Assembly: GCF_029892105.1 (NCBI RefSeq)
Contig: NZ_JARZAJ010000020.1
Location: 1 to 64,000 of the forward strand
Reading direction: 5' to 3'
Length of the DNA: 64,000 bases
From: Kitasatospora sp. GP82
GTDB taxonomy: Bacteria; Actinomycetota; Actinomycetes; Streptomycetales; Streptomycetaceae
The stretch's first letter is position 1, and each line of letters starts with the position of its first letter. The notes below the pieces were generated by a model. That model was not told the origin of the DNA. It saw only the letters and a program-made list of their open reading frames with translations, and made no database searches. The position numbers were made by a program, and so were the translations under genes. Below, one piece after another: positions 1-9,700 of the stretch.

Positions 1-93
1 CCGAGACCCGGTCGAAGCAGTCACCATCGCGCCACACCACAAGACCGCCCCGATCAACCCACCCGTCACGGTCAGGCGAGCCCGGGACTACTA
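1..93 (+). pseudogene. C-terminal end of an unidentified reading frame
   Basis: An open frame enters from the left edge and stops with TAA at 91-93, giving about 30 residues ending in RRARDY. It is too short to assign. It may be the tail of a transposase or integrase, since IS remnants follow directly, but that is only inference. Confidence 0.2.
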
Positions 94-287
94 AGTCACT
101 GGTATTGTCCCTAACCTCGATCTTGCATGACGGCTCGTCAGCTTGGCTGGCAGGCCGTTTCTGCTGTGCGGGCTGGGTGTTCCTGCCTGTGGGTATGGCG
201 AGGGCCCGGCTGTCACGTCGGGTGGGCGCCGGGTTCCACGGCTCCGGAAGTTGCCAAGTGCTCGTCGGGATGGGGCGGTGTCGCTGG

Positions 288-468
288 TCAGCCGGGGGCT
301 GGCAAGGCGTGTAGGCGGTCGAACGCGCTGGTGATCACGCCGTCGCGGACCTCGCCGTGTGGCTCGACGGCTGGCGTCCAGGCCGAGGCGGGGATCTTCA
401 GCACGGCCGAAGCGTAGCCGTTTGGGTTCCCATCGGCGGGCAGGGCCGGCCGGTGATGATGGAAGTGC
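288..468 (-). pseudogene. IS1380-type transposase fragment
   Basis: On the minus strand an open stretch of about 60 residues contains LPADGNPNGYASAV and KIPASAWTPA, which resemble the part of IS1380-family transposases just before the late DDE-domain strands. It has no start, no catalytic residues and stops early at 288-290. The call rests on recalled family resemblance only. The remaining DNA from 94 to 711 shows no coding signal I trust. Confidence 0.35.
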
Positions 469-711
469 GTTGCCGTCCGGCCCTGTTGCCGTCAGCATTG
501 CCGTCAGAGGTCTACACCACTGGGAGTTTGCGGCGGGTGGCAGTGAGGGCGATGGAGCGGGCTTTGCGCGGTGCCCTGCCCGGGTTGGGGTCGGACATGG
601 CCAGGGGGCCGTACGCTGGCCCGGCGACGGGGCAGGTTCCTGCCTGCCCGCCGTTCTGCCCCGCAGCCCCCTGGCCTTGCCCGACGCGGGCCCCGACCTG
701 GGTAGGCCTCA

Positions 712-782
712 GTGTTTCACGAGGGACTGAGGCGTTCTTGTCTCACACTCCGTCACCAAGACCTGAAGCCCTCGTGAAACAC
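712..782. repeat. 71-bp element bounded by perfect 14-bp inverted repeats
   Basis: GTGTTTCACGAGGG at 712-725 is exactly reverse-complementary to 769-782, with 43 bp between. The right arm lies exactly where the IS256 transposase homology breaks, so it may be the junction of an insertion, a MITE, or ends of a deleted IS. It encodes nothing recognisable. Confidence 0.6.
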
Positions 783-1009
783 CAAGGCAGGTGCTCGGCC
801 ATCTCGGCCTCCAGCGCACCCTCCAGGACCAGCTTCACCAGCCCGGTGAGCAGACCGCTCTCGCCCACCAACTGGAGCCCGTTCCGTCGGGCCCATTCCA
901 CCAACTCCTCGGCCAAATCCCGGTTCTTCTCAGCGAACCGCGCCAACTCCGCCCCCGTCCGCACCTGGTGCTCGCTCTCAACGGGGCCCGGTTCGTCCTT
1001 GCTGCCCAT
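783..1009 (-). pseudogene. IS256 (Mutator) family transposase, N-terminal fragment
   Basis: Reading leftwards from an ATG at 1009 (GGAAGGA lies upstream), about 75 residues match the start of IS256-family transposases: a charged helical segment, then ESGLLTGLVK and LEGALEAEMAEHL, just before the expected catalytic core. Homology stops after EMAEHL at the right arm of the 14-bp inverted repeat, and the frame runs into unrelated sequence. All DDE residues are missing, so it cannot transpose. A complete family member is about 400 residues. Confidence 0.75.
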
Positions 1010-1115
1010 CTGTGATCCTTCCCGGCAGAGAACCAATCTCATGCCAACTCGGGTCACACCAGGCCAGACACACAACCTTCAGGACAATCCCTTCCGCAGG
1101 TCACAGCCCTGTACA

Positions 1116-1162
1116 GGTGGGGCGGGTGAGACTCGAACCCACGGCCGACGGATTATGAGTCC
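1116..1162 (-). other. 3' half of a CAU-anticodon tRNA (probable attachment site)
   Basis: On the minus strand this stretch reads as the anticodon loop CTCATAA, variable region, T-arm (GGTTCGAGTCT) and the 3' acceptor strand ending CCCA. The 5' half of the tRNA is absent: homology ends at the anticodon stem. That is how the displaced att copy of a tRNA-integrating element looks. An integrase tail about 350 bp away supports this. The CAU anticodon fits tRNA-Met or tRNA-Ile2. Confidence 0.7.
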
Positions 1163-1397
1163 TTTGCGGGTCTTGACGACCCTTGTCGATCAATGCTCAT
1201 CCATGACGTTTTTGCAGGTCAGAGCAGGTATACCGTGTCGGCATCCCTTCGCCTTTGCCGGTCTGTTCCTATCCTTGCGTCCCGAACGCGTCCCGAATCC
1301 GCCGTTGGACAACCACAACCCGGCCCGTGCCGAGCAGTCGTCCCAGCTCGGGAAGGGGTCTAGAACTCGCCCGCAGCGGATTTCCCTTCCCACGAAC

Positions 1398-1432
1398 AGA
1401 GGCTCTGTCCCCGGAATCGGGGCAGAGCCTCT
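1398..1432. terminator. Strong stem-loop, probable terminator
   Basis: AGAGGCTCTGtCCCCG pairs with CGGGGCAGAGCCTCT around a 3-4 nt loop, a GC-rich stem of about 15 bp. There is no long T tract, as is common in streptomycetes. It lies between the tRNA scar and the integrase remnant. Confidence 0.6.
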
Positions 1433-1513
1433 ATGACCGAACTCAAGGGCCAAATGTCTACAGCGAGTAGATCTGAGGATTCAGGCGGATTCTCTCAACA
1501 GGCCCTCGGATAG

Positions 1514-1729
1514 CAGCAGAACGGGTACGCGTTCATCACGCAGCAAGGCAGAGCGAACGACTCGCCCAACCTCACCCGGACCTTCACCACGCTCCTTCGC
1601 AAGGCCGACCTCCGCCGCATCCGCTTCCACGACCTCCGGCACTCCACCGCCACCCTCCTCCGGGAAGAGGGCGTCGAACTCGTCGCCATCATCCTCTGGC
1701 GTCCTGGGACGTCAGTGCCCCGGCCTTAA
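1514..1729 (+). pseudogene. Tyrosine recombinase (phage-type integrase), C-terminal fragment
   Basis: After an in-frame stop at 1511-1513 the frame encodes about 70 residues with the hallmark box FHDLRHSTATLL, carrying the catalytic His and Arg (HxxR) of tyrosine recombinases, then a GVELVAI segment. The frame then degenerates (WRPGTSVPRP) and stops at 1727-1729 before the catalytic tyrosine. Both ends are missing. With the half tRNA at 1116-1162 it marks a decayed integrative element. Confidence 0.8.
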
Positions 1730-1730
1730 A

Positions 1731-2018
1731 TCATCTCTCTCCTGGGCCAAGGAATGCGTCCAATTTCGATTCCCAGTCTTCCGATGCTAGGCCAGCGTCC
1801 ATCAGCAGATCTCGCCAGTCCCCCTCCAGAATCTCCAGGGCCATAACCAGCCTGTCGGTGTCACCCCTGGATACCAAGATGACACCAGCCAGGATACGCT
1901 CGCCGGCATTGCCGTCGAACGATTCAACCTTCAGGTCGTTGAGAATCAAAATTACGGCTGCCGAGTCGGCAGGGAAAACCTGTTCAATCTTCCATGCGAG
2001 CCGCTGAGTAACAGGCAT
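1731..2018 (-). CDS. Putative immunity protein of the orphan RHS tip
   Basis: A 95-residue acidic protein. It is a clear paralogue of the protein at 3447-3728: both share ERILA(G/A)V(I)(L/I)VS..D.DR and DWRDLL.DA with the same spacing. Each sits directly downstream of an RHS C-terminal toxin cassette on the same strand, the standard place for an immunity gene. The start (ATG at 2018) has GGAG five bases upstream. It overlaps the run-on end of the decayed toxin frame by 35 bp. Inference: it binds and neutralises the C-terminal toxin domain in the cytoplasm. The fold is not recognised. Its toxin copy looks damaged, so it may now act only as an orphan immunity gene. Confidence 0.6.
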   Translation of the reverse strand: MPVTQRLAWKIEQVFPADSAAVILILNDLKVESFDGNAGERILAGVILVSRGDTDRLVMALEILEGDWRDLLMDAGLASEDWESKLDAFLGPGER

Positions 2019-2529
2019 ATGACTCCATCATGATCAGAAAGTTGTGAGATGAAAATTTGCACCCTTGCTGGGGACGGAGCAGGTAATCTCCGTCGCGAGT
2101 ATATCCAGCATTCCGCAATTGCCCCAACTCTCTGGAGAATATCGTTTCTCTTCCGCTGGGAGATTTAAGATTCCCCCACTCCGAACTTGCTATATAAACC
2201 TTCTGTCGACTATCTATTGCGCCTTGAATCCATTGATCGTTCTGCTCAATAGTCAACTTAGAGAGCCTGAGCACCTCGTGATCTTCCCAATCTACTGCAA
2301 CATCGACGTCACCCTCCTCGGCGTTCTTCCCTTTCCGCCCTATGACAGCGTACTCATCCGTGGATTTCGAAGGAAGAACCGTGCATTGGGAATTGTGAAC
2401 GAGTACCGGAGTGCCACCCGCCAGCACATAGTACGTATGGAGCTGGTCAACGGCGGGTTGTACACAGCCTACGCTTCGGTGCATCTGGATTCGGACCGAA
2501 CCGGCGATGGCGACGCCTCCATTGGGCAT
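1984..2529 (-). pseudogene. Orphan RHS tip: Hint C-terminus plus toxin domain, decayed
   Basis: This frame carries the end of a Hint domain (DQLHTYYVLAGG, then VLVHN) followed by a ~110-residue domain homologous to the toxin end of the large RHS protein at 3769-10923: shared DEYAV, NHEVL or DHEVL, D.WIQG, KRQKVY(I/V)AS, RELxQLRxAGY and GDYLL. The upstream part keeps DNA similarity to the Hint coding region of the intact gene but is frameshifted, so its amino-terminal 25 or so residues are not native. It runs about 25 residues past the expected end (GDYLL..) into the immunity gene. It looks like a displaced tip cassette, as seen in RHS loci where new tips replace old ones. Confidence 0.7.
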
Positions 2530-2779
2530 CTGAGGCGCCCGGAGAGGGTTACGTCGAACACCAGCTCCGTCCGGGACCCCTGGATTGGGAACAACTCAAG
2601 CTCCGTGAACTTTTCACCTTCGCGCCGAAAATGCAAAACGCTCGGCCGGGAAAGCCCAACCGAGCGCCTGCATAAACTTCTCGCAGCCTGAGCAAACTGG
2701 CCATGCGGGGCCATGCCCCTAGAGTCCGCCGATCCCGGCGAAAAACGGGCCACTCTCAAGCCTGGAGCAGATGAGCCGA

Positions 2780-3121
2780 TTATTCTTTTTTATCAGCATT
2801 TAGCCAGGGGGCACGAGGTGCACTATCAAGCCATTTCTCAACTTTCACTACGGAAGATCTAAGAGTCTCCGTGAAGTCACTATCAGGCATCACGCCACAC
2901 TTCCACGGCTCCCAAGATTCCATCAATTCATCGATCAATTCGGCGTACTCAATCGCCAGATCAGCCGGATCGCACGAGAGCTTGACCGATCCCTTCTTCA
3001 CTACCTCGCCATACCACCAGTTGAAACGCAGCTCTCCAGCAATCGCGCGCACAGCAAGATCATCGACCGCAAATCCCAAGTATGGCTGATGTGTAAGCAT
3101 GTCAGTCATGGCCAGGCGCAC
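2780..3121 (-). CDS. Hypothetical small protein between RHS cassettes
   Basis: A 113-residue protein with no signal peptide or TM segment, rich in Glu/Asp/Trp (IDELMESWEPWKCGV). I do not recognise the family. It sits between the orphan tip and the intact RHS toxin-immunity pair, on the same strand and of lower GC than the surroundings, as expected for another immunity gene whose toxin has been lost. The start is uncertain: GTG at 3121, or ATG at 3109. Confidence 0.45.
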   Translation of the reverse strand: MRLAMTDMLTHQPYLGFAVDDLAVRAIAGELRFNWWYGEVVKKGSVKLSCDPADLAIEYAELIDELMESWEPWKCGVMPDSDFTETLRSSVVKVEKWLDSAPRAPWLNADKKE

Positions 3122-3446
3122 ATCTCACATGTTTTCTCGCGGAAGATGATGCTTCTTATTCGCCATCGAATGCCTCTCTCGCCCACCGCATTAGCGCTCC
3201 AGCGCCGGTCGGCATATCGCCACCTCCCGCATTTGCAACTCGCGAGCAATAGACCAAGCAACTATTGCGCCTAAGATCGTAATCACCTTGTCCACCGCTG
3301 CCCCAATAGGACTTCTTAGCGTACCTAATTGCTGCGTCCGCATCGGAGAGGTCAAATGTGGTGAACCAGCCTGCCCGCCCCCACCCCGACGGGCCGAAAC
3401 GGCCCGCCGGATGAACCGGCGGACCGTCACGAAAGATCGAGGCTAT
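3122..3446. other. Intergenic stretch without a supported gene
   Basis: Contains only a 79-codon minus-strand frame (3191-3430) whose second half has one hydrophobic segment (VITILGAIVAWSIA). No ribosome site or homology supports it. Base composition falls in places, as in the other small cassette genes nearby. Confidence 0.3.
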
Positions 3447-3728
3447 TCAACTGCGACAGTAAGCATCCACACGCTCCAGCCAGTCATCCCCTTCAAGGTC
3501 AGCATCCCAAAGCAGATCTCGCCAGTCCACCTCCATCAACCTCAGCGCTTGCAAAAATCGGTCCACATCGCCACCGGAAACGATTATTACAGCCGCCAGA
3601 ATCCGTTCCGATACGCCACCCGGACCGAAAATCCTGACCTCGGAATCCCCTAGCATGGAGCACACCGTCTCGGCATCAGATCCGAACTCTCGAAGGATTT
3701 TCGCTGCCAAGCGCTCGGTGATCGCCAT
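3447..3728 (-). CDS. Putative immunity protein for the RHS toxin
   Basis: A 93-residue acidic protein starting at ATG 3728 (GAGGA six bases upstream; a longer start at 3740 lacks a good site). It begins only about 40 bp after the stop of the giant RHS gene, on the same strand, so the two are probably co-transcribed. It is paralogous to the 1731-2018 protein, including the SERILAAVIIVS..D.DRF and VDWRDLLWDAD blocks. Position and pairing with homologous toxin tips make an immunity role likely. The mechanism and fold are not known to me. Confidence 0.65.
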   Translation of the reverse strand: MAITERLAAKILREFGSDAETVCSMLGDSEVRIFGPGGVSERILAAVIIVSGGDVDRFLQALRLMEVDWRDLLWDADLEGDDWLERVDAYCRS

Positions 3729-3768
3729 TTTAATCCTCATGTGAAGCCGGAATCGGCAGCCGAATCAT

Positions 3769-6700
3769 CTATTCAGGCGGAAGCAGGTAGTCGCCCGACC
3801 TATAGTACCCGGCATGGCGAAGCTGCCTCAACTCTCGCGCAAAGACTGACTCGCCCTTCCCACTGGCCCTGAGCAAGTTCTCCTCCGTTTTCGGGGACGC
3901 AACGTAGACCTTCTGCCTCTTACCAATGATCCCTTGGATCCACGTGTCATTCTTCTCGGGCTTCCACGTGCCTTCGGGCAGGTCCAATACCTCGTGGTTT
4001 GGCCAGCTCTTAGCCACCTCGGTGTCCCCTAGGCGCCCGAGAACGGCATACTCGTCGGAATGCGTCGAGGGGAGCAAAGTGCACGATGAGTTGTGGACGA
4101 GTACCGACGTGCCTCCTGCCAGCACATAGTACGTGTGGAGCTGGTCAATGGTGAGGTTGTAGGCGGTGGTCGGTTCGGTGTGGTAGTTGCGGACCGATTC
4201 GACGGTGACCGTGGCGCCGTCGGTTGTCCGGAGCTGGTCGCCTGTGTGGAGATCTGCCGCGGCGGTCCACCGTTGGGTGGTGATGTCCCAGTACGGGTGG
4301 TGCTGGGTGGACGTGAGGTTGGCGGTCGACGACGGGGTGCTGCCGGTTGCCGTCGGCGGCTCTGGTTCGCCTGTGGTGGTCAGTCTGAGGTCGGTGAAGT
4401 CCTTGTCGTCGGGGGTGATGATGGTCTGTGTGACGTGCTCGCCGCCGGTGGTGCCGGTCTGCGGGTCTGTCGCGGTGACCGTGTCGCCGGTGGCCAGTTG
4501 GTCGATCGGTTTGGTGGTTCCGTCGGCGAGGAGGATTTTGGTGCCGGCGGGGAAGCTGTTGCTGCACGCGGCTGCTCGTGCAAGTGTCGGCGCGCCTTCA
4601 GCGATGGCACCGCCCAGGGCCCCTGACGCGGCGCCTTCGATGGCTCCGCCCGCTACGGCCTTGAGTTGGCCTGCTGTCGAGTGGTCGGCGCTGCCGTCGA
4701 GGAAATTATTGAGTCCTGCTCCGATGACGCCGACGGCGGCGCCGCATCCGGCTGCGGCAGCTACCGCGGTGGCGCCGCCGGTCTCGAGGGCACCGGCTGC
4801 TCCGCCGCCGTAGCAGAGGGCACCGGCTGCGGTCTCGATCGCCGTGATGACGAGGGCTCGGACTATGGGATGGTCGGTGGTGAAGTTGCGTACCCGTGTG
4901 GCTCCGTTGCTGGCGTGGCAGCTGATACCCGAGACCGACAGCCAGCCGCCACACTTTTTGGTGCCGCGTCCGTTGCCGCTTCCTCCGTGCCCTGCGCCGT
5001 TGCTGCTGCTTGTCGACTCCGAATGAATGGTGTAGGTCGTTGGGTCGTTTCCGAAGGACACCGCAGTGTCGTCGCCCCGTTTGTTGACCACCATGCAGTC
5101 GTCACAGTGGGGGTCCCGGATCTGGATCAGACCGCTGGCGTCGCTGCTGTTCGTCGGTTCGTTACCGCTGTAGGCGTAGCCGTTCCACTGTTGCGGATTG
5201 GCGGCGTCGAGAAGCGGATCGGGATTGAGGAAGCGCCCGGTGGTGGGTTGGTATTCGCGGGCTCCGAGGTTGGTGAGGCCGGTGGCGTCGTCCTTGGTAC
5301 CGCCGACGAAGCCCTTGTCGCCGGCCCAGGTTGTGGGGTCGGGCTGGGTGCCGCGGGGGTTGCCGAAGGGGTCGGTGGGGCGGCGGGTGACGCTTTGGCT
5401 CGCGTCGGTGGCGATCTGGACGCTGTTGGTGCCGTGCGGGTCGGCGGCCTGGTAGACCAGCTGGCCGCCACCGGTCGCCGCGGTGACGCGGGTAATGGTG
5501 AGGCCGCCCGGTGCGTCGTAGTACCGCACGTCGGACATCGATCCGGATGCGCTGTCCAGGGTGAGCTCGTCCGCGCCGATGTTCAGCGTGGTCTTGCCCG
5601 GGTCGCGGCGGATCAGCTGGTTGCCGTCCGCGTCGTACAGGTACGACGTGCCCTGGGACTGCCCGGACTTGGTGATCGAGTCGAGTTTGTCCTCACCGTT
5701 CCAGGCCAGAGTGGTGGTGCCGGTGGTGTCGGTGACGCTGGTGGTGTTGCCCATCGCGTCGTACTGGTAGGTGGCCGCCTTAGTGCCGCCGGCCGACTTC
5801 GTCGAGGTGGACAGCAGGGCGTGCGGGCCGCCGGTGCCACCGCCGCTGTTCGGAGCGCTGGTCGGTGTGTTGACCGACTTCGCGGCGCCGAAGGTCTGGG
5901 TGGTGGTGATGTCGTTGGCGGTGTTGCCGGTGACGTCGTGCTGCACCAGGGAGGTGCGGTTGCCGGTGTTGTCGTAGGTGTAGGACTGCCAGTACGGCGC
6001 CGGTCCGCCGACGGTGGTCTTGGCAGGGGCCTTCACACCGCTGGTGGGGCTGGTGTTGGTGCATCCGCCGATGCCGGGGACGGACGGTGCGGCCTTGGTG
6101 CTGCTGCCCGCGGTGTCGGTCCAGGCGGTGGTGAGCCGGCCCAGGTAGTCGTAGGTGAAGCACTGGTTGTCGGTGACGGAGGCGTTCTGCAGGTCGGTCA
6201 CCGAAGTGATCTGACCGGCGGGGTTGTAGGTGTAACTGCTCTGGTCCAGCGACGTGTTACCGGTCTGCCGGTCCAGGGAGGACGTGACCACCCGGCCCGT
6301 CGCCCAGTCGTACTGCTGGGTCGAGACGACCTGGGTGCCGTAGTCGCCGACAGTCGTGCGGGTGGGCCGGCCCAGGGCGTCGTACTGGACGTCGGTGACC
6401 AGGGCGTTGTTGCCGCCGGAGGCGAGCAGCAGACCGGTACTGCTGTACAGGTAGTCGATGCCTTCGGCGGGCAGACCGCCCACCGCCGGCAGATCGGTGT
6501 GCAGCAGCGTGCCGAGCACCGGCGTGTACTGGTTGGCCGTGGTGTAGGTACCTGCCAGTGCGCCTTCGGCGGAGGGGATGGTGACGCTGGTGCCGGTCGG
6601 CCGGTACATGGTGTCGTAGCCGGTGACGGCCTGCGTGTACGCCTTGCCCGCCGCCCCACCCACGTAGCGGGTGGCGGAGGCGGGATAGCCCTTGGCGTTC

Positions 6701-9700
6701 GGCACGGTGTCGTACGTCCAGCCCGCGAGCTGGTTCGCCGGCGCCACACTGGCCGCATATGTCCCGGTCTTACGCCCGAGAACGTCGTAGCTGTACGCCA
6801 GCGTGTTGCCCTTGGCGTCCGTGGTGGCGGCGATCTGCGAAGCGACGTCGTACGTGGTGCTCGTCGTACCGGTGTCCGGATCGGTCACCGAGGTCTGACG
6901 GCCTCGCAGGTCGTACGCGTACGTCCACGTGTTGCCCGACGAGTCGGTGCGCGACGACGGGTTCCCGCCCGGGGTGTAGTTGTACGTGGTGACGTCCGCG
7001 TCGGCCGCGTTGCCCGTGGCTGTGCCACCGTGGTACTGCCACAGGGCGGTGGTACGTCCGCGCACGTCGGTGAAGGTGCTGGTCGCGCTGCCGCCCTGGG
7101 GCGGGGTGACATCGACGCGGTCCGCGCCTGGATACGCGGTGGTGGAGGACCACTGCGGCTGGGCGTAGGACATGAACGCCTGGGTCAACGGACGGCCCAT
7201 GCCGTCGTAGGAGGTCCAGGTCTGCGCCGGGACCTGCGAGTCCTGCGGCGCGTAGATCGCCCCGTTCGGCTGGTTGGCGCTGTCGTAGTAGGGCTGCGAC
7301 GTCTTGGTGGCCCAGCCGTGCGAGTCGTACACCGTGTCCGTGATCAGACGGCCGGCAAGGACACCGATCGCGCTGCTCTGCGTCTGACGCACGCGGCCGA
7401 GACCGTCGTACAGCTCGTTGGTGGTCTGGTAGCTGCCGTCCTCGTTGATCGTCTGCGACGTGACAACCGTGGGGGCGGTCACTCCGTTGACGGAGTAGGA
7501 GAACTTGATGTTCGGGCTGAGGTTGGTCGCCCGGTCCGGCCGCCATACCGCAGTCAGCCGGCCCAGGCCGTCGTACTGCTCGGTTGTCGCGTTCCCGTTC
7601 GCGTCGGTGGACACCAGAGGAAGCCCGCGGCCTGGGTCGAAGGTCTTCGAGGTCGCCCAGGACGCGCCCATCGGACCGGTCAGCGTGGCCTTCGTCGGCA
7701 GGGCACCGGTCGCCGGAGAGAACGTCGTGCTGGTCGTCGCGCCGTCAGGACCCGTGGTCGAGACGGTACGGCCGTAGGCATCGAACGAGGAGGTGGTCAG
7801 CGTCGCGAACTGCGCCTGGCCACTGCCGTCGTAGGAGTTGATCGCCTGCGTGCTGGTCGGATCACCCGTGCCGCCGGTCTGGCCGAATGGCTGGCCGTCG
7901 TACAGCGTGCGGGTGTCCTTGACCGTGTTCGTCGCGTTCAACGTGGTACCGCACGCACCCGCGACCGAGCGCACCTCGGACACCAGCCCCAGCATCATCG
8001 GGTTGCTGCCCGTGGCGTAGCCGGTGGTGGTACAGACCTCGGGTACGGCACTCGTGCCGTCGCCCTGGTCGTCCGACTGGACCAGCCGGTTCCCGTTGGC
8101 GGGATCCGTGGTGGACACGGTGTCGGCGGTCCGCCATGTGCCGCTGGACAGCCGGGACCACGAGCTCTCGGTGGTGCTGGTGCTGTCGTAGCGGGCGACC
8201 AGGTCCGGCATGCCGTTCTGCTGGTGGTGCGTCGCGGTCGTCACCGGGTTGGCGGTGACGGTCGCCGAAGCGCCCACGGCCGAGCCGCCGGCCTGGGTGA
8301 ACGTCTGACCGCCGAGGAGGCTGCCCGAGCGCCAGTCGTCATCCGTGGCCGTGACCGGGCTCGCCCCGGGGTAGGGGGTGAACGAGGCCGAGACGCTGCG
8401 GCTGGTGCCGTCGGCGAGGTGATCGCCGTTCATGCCCCGCAGGTACGTGCTGACCTGCTGTGTCTTCGGTGCCTCACCCGAATTCCCAGTACCGGTGGTC
8501 GTGGTGACCGTCTGGTAGCCGCGGAAGTCGTCCCAGGTGCGGGTCTTGGGGTCGGTGAACTCGGCGTCGTCGCGGTGCCAGGCGGCGCCTCCACCGTAGG
8601 TGTAGTCGGTGACCTTGATCAGTGACGTCCCGGTGATCGCGTCCTGCTCGCTCACCTCCGTCACCAGGTACTTGTTGAACCAGTCGTTGACCGGCGTGGT
8701 GGAGGAGGAGCCGGGCAGGTACCAGTGCACCGGCATACACGCCATCGTGTTGGAGTCCTCGGACGCCGGCATGTGCTGGTTCACCCTGGAGCATTCCGGC
8801 GCGGCGTACACCACGTTGATCTGCCCGCCGGTCTCCGTGGTGATCTGCTGGATCCGCGGCCGGTAGAACGCCGGCGCCGCGGGCACCAGGCCGTCCACCC
8901 GGTTCGCCAGCTCACGCGCCGTGAAGCTCACCTTCGGCAGCGTCACCGCTGTCTGGCCGTCCGTACCCGTGTGCTGGATCGAGGCGAGCCACAACGACGG
9001 CTTCGTGCCGTCGCCCGGGTCGGGGAAGGTGTGGTTCAGCGCCCATGAGTCCACCGTCGTGTACGAGCTGCCCACCAGTACCTGCGTACTGATCTGCGAC
9101 AGCATGAGCGGCGACCAGAAAGTCGGCGAGTAGTTCGTACAGGTGCCGCTTGAGGCACAGGCCTGGTCCAGCGGAGAGTCCGGCCAGTTCGCCTGGTTCG
9201 CGGTGGTGCGCTGCGCGGTCGTACACGTCACGCTGCCCGAGGCGGTGCACCGCTCGGCCACGGCGAACAGCACCTTCGCCGCGGCGTTCGCCGCCCCATT
9301 CGCGGCTATCTGGTCGGGCAGCCGCTGGCCGTAGCCGATCTGCCTCAGCTCGGCCGAGCGGATGTACTTCGTCAGCGTTCCGCTGCCGTTGTTCTGTCTG
9401 CCGCCACGGCTGTAGTAGTTCAGGTCATGCTGGTACAGGTAGTTGGTCAGGTTCTGGTGCGGGTCCACGACGTAGTCGAGGTTCCACCGCCAGCCCTCCT
9501 GGCACCAGGAACCCGTGCCGGTGGAGGAGTTGTAGCAGTCGTCCCCGCTCTTCGGCGAGTACACCGGCATGTACTCCACCGAGTCCGCCGCCTTGTCGCT
9601 CTGATTGCCACCCGGCAGGTGGTTCAGACCGAAGTAGTACTGCGTACCGTCGGTCGTGGTGATGCGCCAGTATTCGCCGTTGCGGGCCTCGTTCGCCGCA

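Noticed and set aside
2469..2759. A 96-codon minus-strand frame with EKFTELELFPIQGSRTELVF
   Set aside because: Protein-like in the middle, but no ribosome site or homologue; it overlaps the decayed Hint part, so it was left out.
4666..8625. A 1,319-codon open frame on the plus strand opposite the RHS gene
   Set aside because: It is the antisense shadow of the RHS gene: Arg/Gly/Val-rich, no domain, no ribosome site. Long antisense frames are normal at this GC.
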